DNA of 64,000 bases from Mycobacterium conspicuum (GCF_010730195.1 NZ_AP022613.1:2356001-2420000); one strand, 5' to 3'; counted from the stretch's first letter, positions 1 to 10,300 are shown. A program made the numbers and translations. Notes: a model not told the origin generated them from the letters alone.

Positions 1-1364
1 GCGGATCCGGCGACCGCGGTTTGCACCTGGGCGAACGCGCCCTGTACCGCCGCGTCGTAGGCGTCAATGTTGTTGTCCGCCAGGGGAGTTCCCCACGTGA
101 CGGCCGGGGTCGGAGCCGGGGAACCGCGGCCGACCGGCGGCGGCATCGACACCAGCAGCGCCACACCCACACAGACCGCGACGGCGGTGGCCACACCGCC
201 GAGCGCGAGACTGCGGGCGGGCGACCGGCGTAGCGCCGGGCGGAAGCGCAGCGGGTTCTCGACGAAGCGCAGGGTCAGCACGGCAAGGGCGCCGGAGATG
301 GCCGCCGTCGCCAGCCTGGCGGGCAGCCCCAGCGGGTGACCGAACAACGGCGCCGCGAGCACCAGCAGCGGCCAGTGCCACAGGTACCAGGAGTACGAGA
401 CCCGCCCGATCGCCCGCATCGGCGGCAACCCCAGGATGTGGCCGCAGCCCTGCGCGGGGATGGCGCAGCCGGCGCCCAGCACCAGCGCCGCGCCCAGCAC
501 GGGCCACAGCGCGGCGGTACCCGGATACGGCGTGCTCGGGCCCAACCAGGCACAGGCCAGCAGGATCACCCCGAGACCCGCCCAGCCCGCGATCGCGGCG
601 AGCGGTGTGGGTAGTCGGCGCCACTGGCTCGCGGTCAAGGCCACCAGACCGCCCACGGCTAACTGCCAGGCCCGGGTCGGCATCATGAAGAACGCGATGG
701 GGGGCCACATCTGGGTCAGCGCAAGGGATGCCGCGAACGAGAGCGCCGCGACCAAGACAAGAATGACGACGTAGGGTCGCACCGACGCTGGGGCCTGCGC
801 GCCGCGTCGCCGCCGCACCTGCCTGACAACCCAAGCCGTCGCGATGATCATCGCCGGCCACACGAAGTAGAACTGTTCCTCGACCCCCAACGACCAGTAG
901 TGCTGGAACGGCGAAGGGGTGGCCCCCTGGTTGAAGTAATCGGCGTTCTGCAGCACGAACCACATGTTGCCGACATACAACGCGCAGGCGATGCCGTCGT
1001 AAATCACGTCCCGCAACTGCAAGGGGGACAACAGCGCCGTCGACGCGACCAAGGTGACGACGCCGACCGCCGCGGAGGCCGGGAGGAGCCGACGGGCTCG
1101 CGCCCCGTAGAAGCTGCGCAGCCGGACGGTGCCGGTGGTGCTTGTCTCGCGCCACAACAGCCCGGTGATCAAAAAGCCCGAGATGACGAAAAACACATCC
1201 ACGCCGATGAACCCGCCGCCCACCCCGGGCACCCCGGCGTGGAACAGCACGACGGCCAGCACCGCGACGGCGCGCAAGCCCTCGATGTCGGGGCGAAATC
1301 CCGATTTTGCCGAGGACCGACCCGCCACCCCTTCGGTGGTGCTGATGCTGTCGGCCTGGCGCAC
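1..1364 (-). CDS. Acyltransferase-3 family membrane protein (OafA-like), C-terminus cut by window edge
   Basis: Membrane O-acyltransferase, expected to move an acyl group (often acetyl) onto a sugar or lipid at the cytoplasmic membrane. The visible 454 codons hold the acyltransferase-3 hallmarks: FRPDIEGLRAV followed by LFHAG (catalytic His region), VDVFFVISGFLITGLLWRE, and HYWSLGVEEQFYFVWP (the first His codon is 902-900), with many hydrophobic helices. The frame stays open to base 1, so the C-terminus is missing. Two complete paralogues in this window (17070-19247 and 22065-24275) continue into an SGNH esterase domain, so this one probably does too. I chose GTG at 1364, matching the MRQADS start of the paralogue; GTG at 1370 is also possible. 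It lies 94 bases downstream of fcl on the same strand but has its own promoter-like block. The substrate cannot be read from the sequence. Confidence 0.88.
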   Translation of the reverse strand, partial: MRQADSISTTEGVAGRSSAKSGFRPDIEGLRAVAVLAVVLFHAGVPGVGGGFIGVDVFFVISGFLITGLLWRETSTTGTVRLRSFYGARARRLLPASAAVGVVTLVASTALLSPLQLRDVIYDGIACALYVGNMWFVLQNADYFNQGATPSPFQHYWSLGVEEQFYFVWPAMIIATAWVVRQVRRRRGAQAPASVRPYVVILVLVAALSFAASLALTQMWPPIAFFMMPTRAWQLAVGGLVALTASQWRRLPTPLAAIAGWAGLGVILLACAWLGPSTPYPGTAALWPVLGAALVLGAGCAIPAQGCGHILGLPPMRAIGRVSYSWYLWHWPLLVLAAPLFGHPLGLPARLATAAISGALAVLTLRFVENPLRFRPALRRSPARSLALGGVATAVAVCVGVALLVSMPPPVGRGSPAPTPAVTWGTPLADNNIDAYDAAVQGAFAQVQTAVAGS

Positions 1365-1401
1365 TGTCACCTACCCGTCAAGAGGCGCGATTTTCCGAGG
1401 A

Positions 1402-1410
1402 ATTATCACA
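1402..1410 (-). promoter_or_regulatory. Extended -10 promoter box of the acyltransferase gene (copy 1)
   Basis: The minus strand reads TGTGATAAT, an extended -10 (TGn plus GATAAT). It lies about 38 bases ahead of the GTG at 1364. The same box with conserved flanking bases recurs ahead of the two other acyltransferase genes. No convincing -35 is seen. This is an inferred promoter. Confidence 0.5.
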
Positions 1411-1458
1411 CAGCCGTTCAACAGGCTGGCCGTTTTGCCCGTCCTGCCGTCGCCGGGG

Positions 1459-2421
1459 TTATCTCCGCACCGCGTTTGCGTGCGCGCGATACCACGCCAC
1501 CGTTGCCTCGATGCCGGCCCGCAGCGGGATTTCGGGCCGCCATCCCGCCGACCGCAACACCGACACGTCGAGCAGCTTGCGTGGTGTTCCGTCCGGTTTG
1601 CTTGCGTCCCAACGGGTTTCGCCGGTGTAGCCCACCGCTGCGGCGACCATCTCGGCGATTTCTGCGATGGTGTGGTCGATGCCGGTGCCCACGTTGACGT
1701 GATTGGGGCCGTCGAAGTTTTCCAACAGGAATAGGCACGCGCTCGCCAGATCGTCGACATGCAGGAGCTCACGCCGTGGAGTTCCGGTGCCCCAGTTCGT
1801 CACCGTCGGCGTTCCGCTGGCTTTTGCCTCCTCGTATCGGCGGATGAGCGCGGGCACCAGATGCGAACCCTCGGCGGAAAAGTTGTCCTCCGGCCCGTAC
1901 AGGTTGGTGGGCATCGCAGAGATCCACGCCAGGCCGTATTGCCGCCGGACCGCCTGGACCTGCAGGATGCCGGCGATCTTGGCGATCGCGTAGGCGTCGT
2001 TGGTCGGCTCCAGCGGGCCGGTCAGCAGCGCGCCCTCCTCGATGGGCTGGGGCGCGAATTTCGGGTAGATGCACGAGGAACCGAGGAACAGCAGGCGCGG
2101 CACCCGGGCGGCGACGGCGGCATCAAGCAGGTTGACCTGGATCCGCAGGTTTTCGGACAGGAAATCGACGGGGTAGGTGTCGTTGGCCATGATGCCGCCG
2201 ACCCGCGCGGCGGCGTCGATGATGACCTGAGGCCGTGCGTCCATCACGAAATCGAATGTCGCGGCCCGGTCCGTCAGATCGAGTTCATTGTGTGACCGCA
2301 CAACAAGATTGGTGAATCCCTCCGCCGCGAGCCTGCGAACCAGCGCGGACCCGGCCAGCCCTCGATGTCCGGCGACATACACCGGCGCGCCGCGGTCAAG
2401 GACGCCAAGTGACGCTTCCAT
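1459..2421 (-). CDS. fcl: GDP-L-fucose synthase (GDP-4-keto-6-deoxy-D-mannose epimerase/reductase)
   Basis: Short-chain dehydrogenase of 320 residues that converts GDP-4-keto-6-deoxymannose, the product of the gene just upstream, to GDP-L-fucose using NADPH. Seen: N-terminal Rossmann motif VAGHRGLAGSALVRRL, the family signature GSSCIYPK followed by the Tyr-xxx-Lys motif in YAIAKIAG, and NLYGPEDNF. Length fits the family. I chose ATG 2421, eight bases after the gmd stop, because the protein then begins directly ahead of the Rossmann strand; a longer frame upstream overlaps gmd and is spurious. The tight gmd-fcl spacing implies co-transcription. The pair matches the mycobacterial gmdA-epiA pair of the GPL/LOS-type region and supplies activated fucose (or a related 6-deoxyhexose) for the glycosyltransferases of the locus. 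Confidence 0.93.
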   Translation of the reverse strand: MEASLGVLDRGAPVYVAGHRGLAGSALVRRLAAEGFTNLVVRSHNELDLTDRAATFDFVMDARPQVIIDAAARVGGIMANDTYPVDFLSENLRIQVNLLDAAVAARVPRLLFLGSSCIYPKFAPQPIEEGALLTGPLEPTNDAYAIAKIAGILQVQAVRRQYGLAWISAMPTNLYGPEDNFSAEGSHLVPALIRRYEEAKASGTPTVTNWGTGTPRRELLHVDDLASACLFLLENFDGPNHVNVGTGIDHTIAEIAEMVAAAVGYTGETRWDASKPDGTPRKLLDVSVLRSAGWRPEIPLRAGIEATVAWYRAHANAVRR

Positions 2422-2429
2422 CGTGTGGC

Positions 2430-3452
2430 TCAGCTCCAACCGGGCAGCATCGGCTTGTCGATCCACGGTGTGCCATCGCACTCGAGCGCGGCCATGTCGG
2501 CGTCGACCATGATCCGCGCGAGTTCGGCGGTGTGCACGCACGCCTTCCAACCGAGCGATTGGGCGGCCTTGGAGGCGTCGCCGATGAGTGCGTCCACCTC
2601 CGTGGGCCGTAGATAGCGCTCGTCGAATTTCACATACTTCTGCCAGTCGAGGCCGACATGGTCGAAGGCGGTCTGGGCGAACTCGCGCACGGTGTAACCA
2701 CGCCCCGTCGCCAACACGTAGTCCTCGGGCTCGGGCGCCTGCAGCATCCGCCACATCCCCTCGACATACTCGGGCGCATAGCCCCAGTCGCGGACGGCGT
2801 CGAGATTGCCCATGAAAAGCTCGGACTGCACCCCCGCCTTGATGCGTGCCACGGCCCGGGTGATCTTTCGGGTCACGAAAGTCTCGCCGCGCCGCGGTGA
2901 TTCGTGATTGAACAAGATTCCGTTGACCGCGAACAGGTCGTACGCCTCGCGGTAGTTGCGCGTCGCCCAATATGAGTAGACCTTCGCCGCGCCATAGGGG
3001 GAGCGCGGGTAAAACGGTGTCTGCTCGTTCTGCGGGGGCGGCGTCGCGCCGTACATCTCCGACGAGGACGCCTGATAAAAGCGGCAGCCGATCTTTGACA
3101 GCCGGACGGCTTCAAGCAGCCGGATCGATCCCATGCCGGTGGTATCACCGGTGTGCACGGGTTCGTCGAAGCTCACCCGGACGTGCGACTGCGCCGCGAG
3201 GTTGTACACCTCGTCGGGATCGATGGTGCTCAGCAGGGTGACCAAACGGGTCCCGTCGGTGAGGTCGCCGTAATGCAAAAACAACCGCGCGTCCGTTTGG
3301 TGGGGATCGACATAGAGGTGATCGATGCGCGAGGTATTGAACGTCGAGGCTCGACGGATGAGGCCGTGGACTTCGTAACCCTTGCTCAGAAGCAGTTCGG
3401 CAAGATAGGAGCCGTCCTGCCCGGTGATCCCGGCTATCAGCGCTCGCTTCAC
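2430..3452 (-). CDS. gmd: GDP-mannose 4,6-dehydratase
   Basis: Converts GDP-D-mannose to GDP-4-keto-6-deoxy-D-mannose, the first committed step to GDP-fucose or GDP-rhamnose. The 340-residue protein starts with the diagnostic GITGQDGSYLAELLL nucleotide-binding motif, then RRASTFNTSRIDHLY, SSSEMYG, the catalytic YGAAKVYSYW segment and NHESPRRGETFVTRKI. These are all strongly conserved in Gmd. I chose GTG at 3452 (VKRALIAG), preceded by a purine-rich GGAAGTGGGAA; the longer frame upstream adds unrelated residues. It precedes fcl by 8 bases. The preceding GMC oxidoreductase ends 82 bases upstream, so it may belong to one long minus-strand transcript from the GT2 gene. I am confident of the function. 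Confidence 0.95.
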   Translation of the reverse strand: MKRALIAGITGQDGSYLAELLLSKGYEVHGLIRRASTFNTSRIDHLYVDPHQTDARLFLHYGDLTDGTRLVTLLSTIDPDEVYNLAAQSHVRVSFDEPVHTGDTTGMGSIRLLEAVRLSKIGCRFYQASSSEMYGATPPPQNEQTPFYPRSPYGAAKVYSYWATRNYREAYDLFAVNGILFNHESPRRGETFVTRKITRAVARIKAGVQSELFMGNLDAVRDWGYAPEYVEGMWRMLQAPEPEDYVLATGRGYTVREFAQTAFDHVGLDWQKYVKFDERYLRPTEVDALIGDASKAAQSLGWKACVHTAELARIMVDADMAALECDGTPWIDKPMLPGWS

Positions 3453-3534
3453 TGAATTCCCACTTCCACAGATGAATTGCTCGGTCGTATCACTCTGCCA
3501 CAACGGCGAGCAAGGGCATCACGTAAACGCGTGG

Positions 3535-5184
3535 TCAGCTGGCGAAATGCGCCTGATTGATGTGCGCGGCCACCCGCAGAGCGTTGGCCGCGACCGTCAA
3601 ACTGGGATTCAAGCCGGCGCTGGACGGAAAGAACGACGCATCCACCACGTAGAGGTTGTCGACTTCGTGCGCCCGGTTGTGCGGATCGAGCACGCTGGTC
3701 TTGGGATCGTCGCCGAAGCGGCACGTGCCGCAGACATGGCCCAGGGTGGAGTTGTTCGCGCCGGTGCGCAGTGTGAGCGTGCGAAACGGCTTCAGCACCT
3801 CTTTTATCTGGCGGATGAACATCCCGCGGCGTTCGACCTCGTTGGCGTGCAAACGATATTGCAGCCGCACCCGTTGGCGGTTGTCCGCGGCGGGATTCTC
3901 ACTGGGCAGCACGCGGTTGTCCAGGTACGGCAGGTCTTCCAACATCGGGGCCAGCACCAGCCCACCGTTGAAGAAGCGATCGTAGATCGGCCGCACCGCT
4001 GGGCTGATCATGCGCAGCACCTTCGACTGCCAGCCAGGCTGATTGGTGAACATGTCCATCGATGCCAAATTCGCCATGGCGCCGGCCGACTGCAAGGTGC
4101 CGTATTTCTGCCCGTCCCAGAAATAGAAGTCGTTGAGCCCGATTTCCTTGTTTTCCGACGTGATCTGGCAGCCGGGTTCTGTCCAGAGTTCGATCCAGTC
4201 CATCAGATGACGCATCAGGTTGCGTCCCACCAGGTCGGAGCCGTTGGCCAGGCCGCGCGGCCACTGCCCGGAGCGGGAGTTGAGCAACAGCACCGGGGTG
4301 GCCAGTGCACCGGCGGCCAGCACCACCACCTTGGCTTTGAGAGCCAGCATGTCGGAGTGCCGCTGGGCGATCACCTGATGGACGTGGGTGCTGTCGGCCT
4401 CGAGGCGCAGCACCCGGCATTCGTCGAGCAGTCGGGCGCCGTGTTCGGTCACGGCGGGCAGCACGCCGTTGCGGCCGGCGTCGTTCTTACACGACCGCGC
4501 ACAAAGATGGGCCTGGCAGGTGGGACATCCGTCGGTGTAATCACAGGCCATCGGCAGGTGATAGGGGTGCAGTCCGCGCCTGGTCAGGTGGTCGACCAGC
4601 GGCTGGTTATCGGCCGAAAACGGCGGCGCGGCAGGCAGATTGACGTGGGCGGCCTCCGGGCGCAGCGGATCGGGTGCGCCGCGCACCCCCAGCCGTTTTT
4701 CGGCCTCGGCGTACCACGGGCTCATCTCGTCGTACGTCACCGGCCAGGCCTCGGGCACGGTGGAATCGCCGGGGTTGCGGAAGTTTTGGCGGGGGGTGAA
4801 ATCCTGGACGAAGAATCGTTCGCACACCATGCCGTACAGGGCCGAGGAGCCGCCGGTGCCGGCGCCGATGTACGGCACAAACCGCTTCGGGACGCGACCG
4901 CTGATGTCTTCGATCTCGTCGGTGCTGCGTCCGGCGCGGGCCAAGGCATCGAAGTAGGTTTCTGCCGAACGGGCCGCCAGCGGTTCGGCGAGTTCGGGAA
5001 TCGCTGAGCGAATCGTTCCCGGTGTGCCGGGCAGCGTCGAGCGGCCCTTTTCGACGAACAGCACCCGCCGGCCCGCGCGGGCCAGCGAGTAGCCCAGCAT
5101 CCCGCCGCCCATGCCGGTGCCCACGACGATCACGTCCCACAGCACACGTTCGGCCTCGCGCGGACTCAGATCGCCGTCAGCCAA
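3535..5184 (-). CDS. GMC-family FAD oxidoreductase (copy 1)
   Basis: Glucose-methanol-choline family flavoprotein of 549 residues that would oxidise an alcohol (sugar hydroxyl, sterol or lipid alcohol). The FAD-binding motif VVGTGMGGGMLGYSLARAG is at about residues 17-35. A cysteine cluster C-x5-C-x2-C-x4-C-x3-C sits near residues 213-231. The C-terminus has GHVCGTCRFG and NLYVVDASFFPSSAGLNPS, the usual GMC signature with the proton-relay region. I chose TTG at 5184 because GAGGA lies just ahead and the paralogue at 10793-12433 starts at the equivalent TTG (LADGDLS). The upstream GT2 ends 46 bases away and gmd follows, so it is probably co-transcribed with them. The substrate is not evident; a role in making a keto- or branched sugar is an inference only. 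Confidence 0.88.
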   Translation of the reverse strand: MADGDLSPREAERVLWDVIVVGTGMGGGMLGYSLARAGRRVLFVEKGRSTLPGTPGTIRSAIPELAEPLAARSAETYFDALARAGRSTDEIEDISGRVPKRFVPYIGAGTGGSSALYGMVCERFFVQDFTPRQNFRNPGDSTVPEAWPVTYDEMSPWYAEAEKRLGVRGAPDPLRPEAAHVNLPAAPPFSADNQPLVDHLTRRGLHPYHLPMACDYTDGCPTCQAHLCARSCKNDAGRNGVLPAVTEHGARLLDECRVLRLEADSTHVHQVIAQRHSDMLALKAKVVVLAAGALATPVLLLNSRSGQWPRGLANGSDLVGRNLMRHLMDWIELWTEPGCQITSENKEIGLNDFYFWDGQKYGTLQSAGAMANLASMDMFTNQPGWQSKVLRMISPAVRPIYDRFFNGGLVLAPMLEDLPYLDNRVLPSENPAADNRQRVRLQYRLHANEVERRGMFIRQIKEVLKPFRTLTLRTGANNSTLGHVCGTCRFGDDPKTSVLDPHNRAHEVDNLYVVDASFFPSSAGLNPSLTVAANALRVAAHINQAHFAS

Positions 5185-5230
5185 ATCGAGTTCCTCACTC
5201 TCGGTGTAGCGGATCGTGCATGACTCGGAG

Positions 5231-6046
5231 CTAGGAGGGCCGAACGGACTTCGATTTGGCCTTGCGCGCTTGATATGCCACATACGGCATCCGCCGCACC
5301 ACGGTCCACGCCGCTTGCCGGGCTTCCTTTTGGCTCAGGGTCATCCGGATTCGGCCAAGTACTTGGAGGGCCGATAGCCCGAAGTGCTTCGGCAGCCGCT
5401 TTTTGAATTCCTTGTCCACCACCTGCTGGCCGAACCCGTCGACGTCGTTCCAGTGGGCCACGACGATGTCCATGAACCGGATCGCCAGCGCCGGATTGGA
5501 GAAGCAGCGGATGTTGAAGTCCCAGTCGGCGCACACCGGGTAGCGCAGGTTGTAGGGTCCGATGCCGGCGAAGAGCTCGCGGCGGTAAAAGATCGACTGA
5601 TGGCACATGCAGGCCCCGAAGAGCAGCCGGTCAAGGTCGAACTCGCCGCCGAAGGCTGACCCGCTGGAGAGCCTGATCACCTCGCCGTAGACCAGATCGC
5701 TGGGCTGATGTGCGTCGATGAAGTCGCGCACGCGGGCCAGGGTGTCCGCCTCGTACAGGGTGTCGTCGGCGCCGAGGAAGAGCAACCACGCCCCGGTGGC
5801 CATGGTGACACCGTGGTTCATGGCGTCGTAGATCCCTTGATCGGGGCCGCTGTGGATCACCAGTCGCGCGCCGAGGGTCGAGGCGTAGCTGTTCGCGATG
5901 TCCAGCGTGTTGTCCGTCGAGGCGCCGTCGACGATCACCACCTCGAAGTCGCTGCAGCTCTGCTTGACGATGCTGTCCAGGCAAGCGTGCAGGGTCGCCG
6001 CCACGTTGAAGGTGGGGATGATGATCGAAAACATTGGTGTGGACAT
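5231..6046 (-). CDS. Family 2 glycosyltransferase
   Basis: GT-A-fold glycosyltransferase of 271 residues, expected to act on the cytoplasmic face with a nucleotide sugar donor. It opens with FSIIIPTFNVAATLHACLDS, then VVIVDGASTDNT, GIYDAMNHGV and the acidic metal-binding GADDT, followed by CMCHQSIFYRR. All are GT2 hallmarks. I chose ATG 6046 (MSTPMFS), preceded by GTGAGG; the ATG-equivalent further upstream adds a non-conserved extension. First gene of the minus-strand run to GMC oxidoreductase, gmd and fcl, so a GDP-linked donor is plausible but unproven. Shares a 110-base divergent intergenic region with the oxidoreductase at 6157. Confidence 0.9.
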   Translation of the reverse strand: MSTPMFSIIIPTFNVAATLHACLDSIVKQSCSDFEVVIVDGASTDNTLDIANSYASTLGARLVIHSGPDQGIYDAMNHGVTMATGAWLLFLGADDTLYEADTLARVRDFIDAHQPSDLVYGEVIRLSSGSAFGGEFDLDRLLFGACMCHQSIFYRRELFAGIGPYNLRYPVCADWDFNIRCFSNPALAIRFMDIVVAHWNDVDGFGQQVVDKEFKKRLPKHFGLSALQVLGRIRMTLSQKEARQAAWTVVRRMPYVAYQARKAKSKSVRPS

Positions 6047-6143
6047 GGCGCGCCTCACGTTAGCAACAGCAGAAAAGTCCGCACGCCGATTCGTCAAACA
6101 ACGACGCTGGCTCGAACGCTCGGGGCCCCCGCGGCCCGGGTGT

Positions 6144-6149
6144 TAGCAT
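6144..6149 (+). promoter_or_regulatory. Extended -10 box for a leaderless transcript
   Basis: TGTTAGCAT gives a TGn-extended TAGCAT hexamer ending seven bases before the GTG at 6157. That is the distance expected if transcription starts at the start codon itself, a common arrangement in mycobacteria. There is no Shine-Dalgarno ahead of the GTG, which agrees. Inferred. Confidence 0.45.
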
Positions 6150-6156
6150 CCCGTCC

Positions 6157-7146
6157 GTGTCTGGACCCGCGACCCCGGTGCGGATCGGCATCTTGGGGGC
6201 CGCCCGCATCACGCCGACGGTGCTCATCAAGCCGGCGCGGGGAAACGACGAGGTTGTGGTGGCCGGGGTGGCCGCGCGCGACGTGTCGCGCGCGCGATCC
6301 TTCGCCGCCAAACACGGCATCGCCCGGGTGCACGACAGCTACCACGCGCTGCTCGACGATCCGCAGATCGACGCGATCTACATTCCGCTGCCGCCCGCGC
6401 TGCACGGCAGGTGGATGCGCGCCGCGTTGGACGCCGGCAAGCACGTGCTGTGCGAAAAGCCGTTCACCGCCAATGCCGCCGAGGCCCGCGAGATCGCCGA
6501 ACTGGCGGCGAAGTCGGACCGGGTGGTGATGGAGGCCTTCCATTACCGCTATCACCCGTGTGCGGCGCGCATCGAGGAGATCATCGCCTCGGGCGAGCTG
6601 GGCACGATCGAGCGGGTGGAGGGGCACTGGTGCTTTTGGATGCCGAAGTTCTCCACCAACCGCTACAACTACGGCATGGCCGGCGGTGCGTTGATGGACC
6701 TGGGCTGTTACGCGGTCGACATGGTGCGCAGGTACGGCGGTTCCACCCCGGAAGTCGTTTCGGCGCAGGCCAAATTGCACGGCCCCGAGGTCGACCGGGT
6801 GATGACGGCCCAGTTGCGGTTTGCCGGCGGGCCCACCGGCCGGATCCACTGCTCGATGTGGTCGACGGATCCACCGCGCCTGACCGTCAAGGTGGTTGGC
6901 GACCGCGGCGAGCTGCGGCTCCATCCGCTGCTGCCGTTCCAGCGGTTCTCGGTCCGAACGGCCAAGGGAAGGCGGGTGGAAAACTTCACGTTGCGTCCCA
7001 CCTATGCGTTTCAACTCGACGCTTTCGCCGCGGCCGTGCTGCGCGGTGAACCGGTGAAGACGACACCGGACGAAGCGGTCGAGAACATGACGGTCATCGA
7101 CGCGATGTATCGCGCCGCCGGCCTCTCGCTCCGCGAGCCGGCGTGA
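6157..7146 (+). CDS. Gfo/Idh/MocA-family NAD(P)-dependent oxidoreductase
   Basis: 329-residue dehydrogenase of the Gfo/Idh/MocA family, acting on a sugar or keto-sugar with NAD(P)H. Seen: N-terminal Rossmann strand VRIGILGAARI, the family signature CEKPF (residue about 109) in a HVLCEKPFTANA context, EAFHYRYHPCAARI, and GGALMDLGCYAVDMVRRYGG. The length is typical. Start GTG 6157 fits a possible leaderless promoter. It is transcribed away from the GT2/GMC/gmd/fcl run and ends 203 bases ahead of the PE_PGRS gene. Members in deoxysugar clusters often act as 3-ketoreductases, so it may partner a dehydratase or GMC oxidase here. The exact reaction cannot be assigned. Confidence 0.88.
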   Translation: MSGPATPVRIGILGAARITPTVLIKPARGNDEVVVAGVAARDVSRARSFAAKHGIARVHDSYHALLDDPQIDAIYIPLPPALHGRWMRAALDAGKHVLCEKPFTANAAEAREIAELAAKSDRVVMEAFHYRYHPCAARIEEIIASGELGTIERVEGHWCFWMPKFSTNRYNYGMAGGALMDLGCYAVDMVRRYGGSTPEVVSAQAKLHGPEVDRVMTAQLRFAGGPTGRIHCSMWSTDPPRLTVKVVGDRGELRLHPLLPFQRFSVRTAKGRRVENFTLRPTYAFQLDAFAAAVLRGEPVKTTPDEAVENMTVIDAMYRAAGLSLREPA

Positions 7147-7349
7147 GCCCCCATGGCTCAGACTGGCTCCTCGACAGCCAACACAGCCTCACCGCGGCAC
7201 ACCTGGCACCTCGAGTCGCTGCTGTCGCACCAGTCACAGAATCGTGCTATTGGTATGGTCCGAGCTTTCGGAATCGGACCTCAAACTTAATTTGACGCGC
7301 GTAGCGTACGGCCTAATCACTCGTTGTCTCATCGGGGGTTGGAACCCAT

Positions 7350-10300
7350 ATGTCTTCCTACGTGATCGCCACTTCGGACGCCCTGGCCTCCGCGTCCTCG
7401 GATCTGGCCGGACTCCAGGAGACGATTAGCGCGGCCTATCGCTCCGCGGCACCGTCGACGACGTCGCTGTTAGCCGCGGCCCAGGACGAGGTCTCGGCGG
7501 CGATCGCGAAGCTCTTCGGCAACTATGGCGCGGAATTTCAGGCGCTGAGCTCGGCGGTCGGCCAGTTCCACAGTTCGTTCGCGCAGGCCCTGGGGGCGAG
7601 CGGGGGCATGTATGCCGCCGCCGAGGTGGCCAACTCGGCGGCCTTCAGCCCGGGGAACATTTTGGCTCGGCTGGAGCTCATCTTGAATCCCGCCGACTGG
7701 ACCTATGTCGGCACGTGGTTGTCGCCCTGGTTGAGGTTCACCGGGCGTGCGCTGCTGGGCAACGGCGCTAACGGCGCCAACGGCGCGGCCGGGACCGGCG
7801 CGAATGGTGGTAACGGGGTCAGCGGCGGGCGGCTCTGGGGCAACGGCGGCAACGGCGGCAACGGCGGGTCCGGCGCGAACGGCGTATCGGGCGTCAACGG
7901 CGGCAACGGCCAAAACGGCGGCAACGGCGGCGCCGGTGGCCTCGGCGGAAAGTTCTTCAGCCACAGCGGCAATGGCGGTCAGGGCGCCGACGGCGGCACC
8001 GGCGTTGACAACGGCAACGGCGGCAACGGCGGCAACGGCGGGATGGCCTTTGGGTCTGGGGTGGCCGGCAATGCGGGTAACGGCGGTGACGCCACCGGCA
8101 ACGGTAACGGCGGTAACGGCGGTAACGGCGGTGTCTCCCAACCGCATGGCGGCAATGGCGGTAACGGCGGCGACGCCGCCGGCCTTGGTAACGGCGGTAA
8201 CGGCGGCAACGGCGGCGCCGCGCTCGTCTCGAACAGTTCCAAAGCGACCAACCCCGTCGGCGGGATCGGCGGGAACGGCGGAGACGGCACCTCGGGTGGC
8301 GCCGGCGGAACCGGTGGTGCGGCCATCACACACGGAACGGGAGCGGTCACGGCCGGCGCGGGTGGTGCGGGCGGCGACGCCAGCACCGGGATCGGCGGGA
8401 CCGGCGGGACCGGTGGTGAAGCCATCACGTATGGCAAGGGAGCGGCCACGGCCGGCGTGGGTGGCGTGGGTGGCGCCGCCAGCAGCGGCATCGGCGGGAC
8501 CGGCGGCGCCGGCGGCGTCCTCATCGTCGATTCCAGCCACTCCGCGATCAACGCCGTCGGTGGCGCCGGCGGAGCGGGCGGCGCCGCGACCGGCGCCACC
8601 GGCACCGGGGGGCTGGGCGGCGCCGGCGGAGAGGTGATCAACAAAGGAACCGGCACCACCACCGGCGGTACCGCCGGGGCTGGCGGTTCCGGCTTCAACG
8701 GCGGCGGTGGCGGCGCCGGTGGTACTGCGGTGGGTTACGGAAGCGGAAGCGTCACCAGTGGTGCCGGCGGAGACGGAAGCGACGGCAGCGGCGGCTCCGG
8801 CGGTGCCGGCGGTGCCGGGGGTCTGGCCACCACGGCCGGAACGGGATCCGTCACGGCCGGCGCGGGCGGCAACGGCGGCGACGGCGCCAACGTTGCCGGG
8901 GGCGCCGGCGGCGCTGGTGGGGCCGGTGGCACCGCGGTTATCTATAACACTTCGTCTTCGGCAACCGCCACCGCCGGCGTGGGCGGGACCGGCGGGAACG
9001 GCGTCTTCGCTGGTGCCGGTGGGGCTGGTGGCTTGGCCACCACCGAGGGAACCGGATCCGTGGTGGCCGGCGCGGGCGGCGGGGGCGGTTCCGCCAGCGG
9101 CGCCGTCGGCGGCGCCGGTGGTGCCGGCGGCGCCGGAATCATCTACAGCAGCAACTCTTCTGGCACCGCCACCGCCGGCGTTGGTGGGACCGGCGGGAAC
9201 GGCGTCTTCGGTGGCATCGGTGGGGCCGGCGGTCTAGCCGCCACCTACGGAACGGGCACCGTTGCGGCGGGGGCGGGCGGAAACGGCGGCACCGCCAGCA
9301 ACGGCGTCGGCGGCGCCGGTGGTGCCGGTGGCGTCGGGGTTATCTACAGCGATTCCTCGTCGGTCGCCGCCGTCGGCGGCGTTGGCGGCAACGGCGGTAA
9401 TGGAAACTTCGGCGGCGCCGGGGGTAACGGTGGGGGAGCCACCACCTACGGAACGGGGACCCCCATCGCCGGCGCGGGCGGCGCCGGTGGCACCGCCGGT
9501 ATCGGCATCGGTGGCGCCGGTGGGGCCGGTGGCACCGCGGTCATCAACTCGACCCACTCCTCGGCCAACGTCGTCGGCGGCGCCGGCGGGGCGGGCGGCG
9601 CCGCGACCGGCGCCGCGAGCACCGGCGGGGCGGGCGGCGTCGGCGGTGCGGCGAGCTCCGTCGGGAGCGGTAACGCTACCGGCGGCGCTGGTGGCCTCGG
9701 CGGCAACGGCTTCAACGGTGGCAGTGGCGGCGCCGGCGGCAGTGCGGTGAGCGCCGCGACCTTCGGAAACGCCATCGGTGGCGCCGGGGGTGCCGGTGGG
9801 AACGGCGCGGGCGGCCCCTCCGGTGGTGCCGGTGGTTCCGGTGGTGTCGGTGGCACCGCGGTCATCTCAAGCAGCTTGAACCCGGCCACCGCCACCGGCG
9901 GCAATGGCGGGAACGGCGGTAACGGCGGGAGCGGCAACCCCGGTGGTGCCGGTGGCGCCGGTGGTGGCGCCACCACGGCCGGAACCGGAACCGTCGCGGG
10001 CGGGATGGGTGGCGCCGGCGGCAATGCCACCAACGGTGTCGGTGGCGCCGGCGGAGCCGGTGGCTTCGGCGTGATTACGTCGAGCGTCTCCACCGGCGAC
10101 GCCATCGGCGGCAATGGCGGGATCGGCGGTGATGGCACGACCGGCGGCGTCGGTGGGGCCGGCGGTGGAGTCACCACGGCCGGAACGGGAATGGTCACCG
10201 CCGGCTCGGGCGGGACCGGCGGCGCCGCCAGTATGGGCAATGGCGGGGCAGGTGGCGTGGGCGGCAGCATTTCAATCACCTCTAGCTTCTCCACGGTGAG

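Noticed and set aside
64..1155. 363-codon minus-strand frame in the acyltransferase region
   Set aside because: Wrong frame; the frame starting at 1364 carries the acyltransferase-3 motifs and stays open to base 1.
3424..5007. 527-codon plus-strand open frame
   Set aside because: Antisense shadow of the GMC oxidoreductase, whose FAD motif and GMC signature are on the minus strand.
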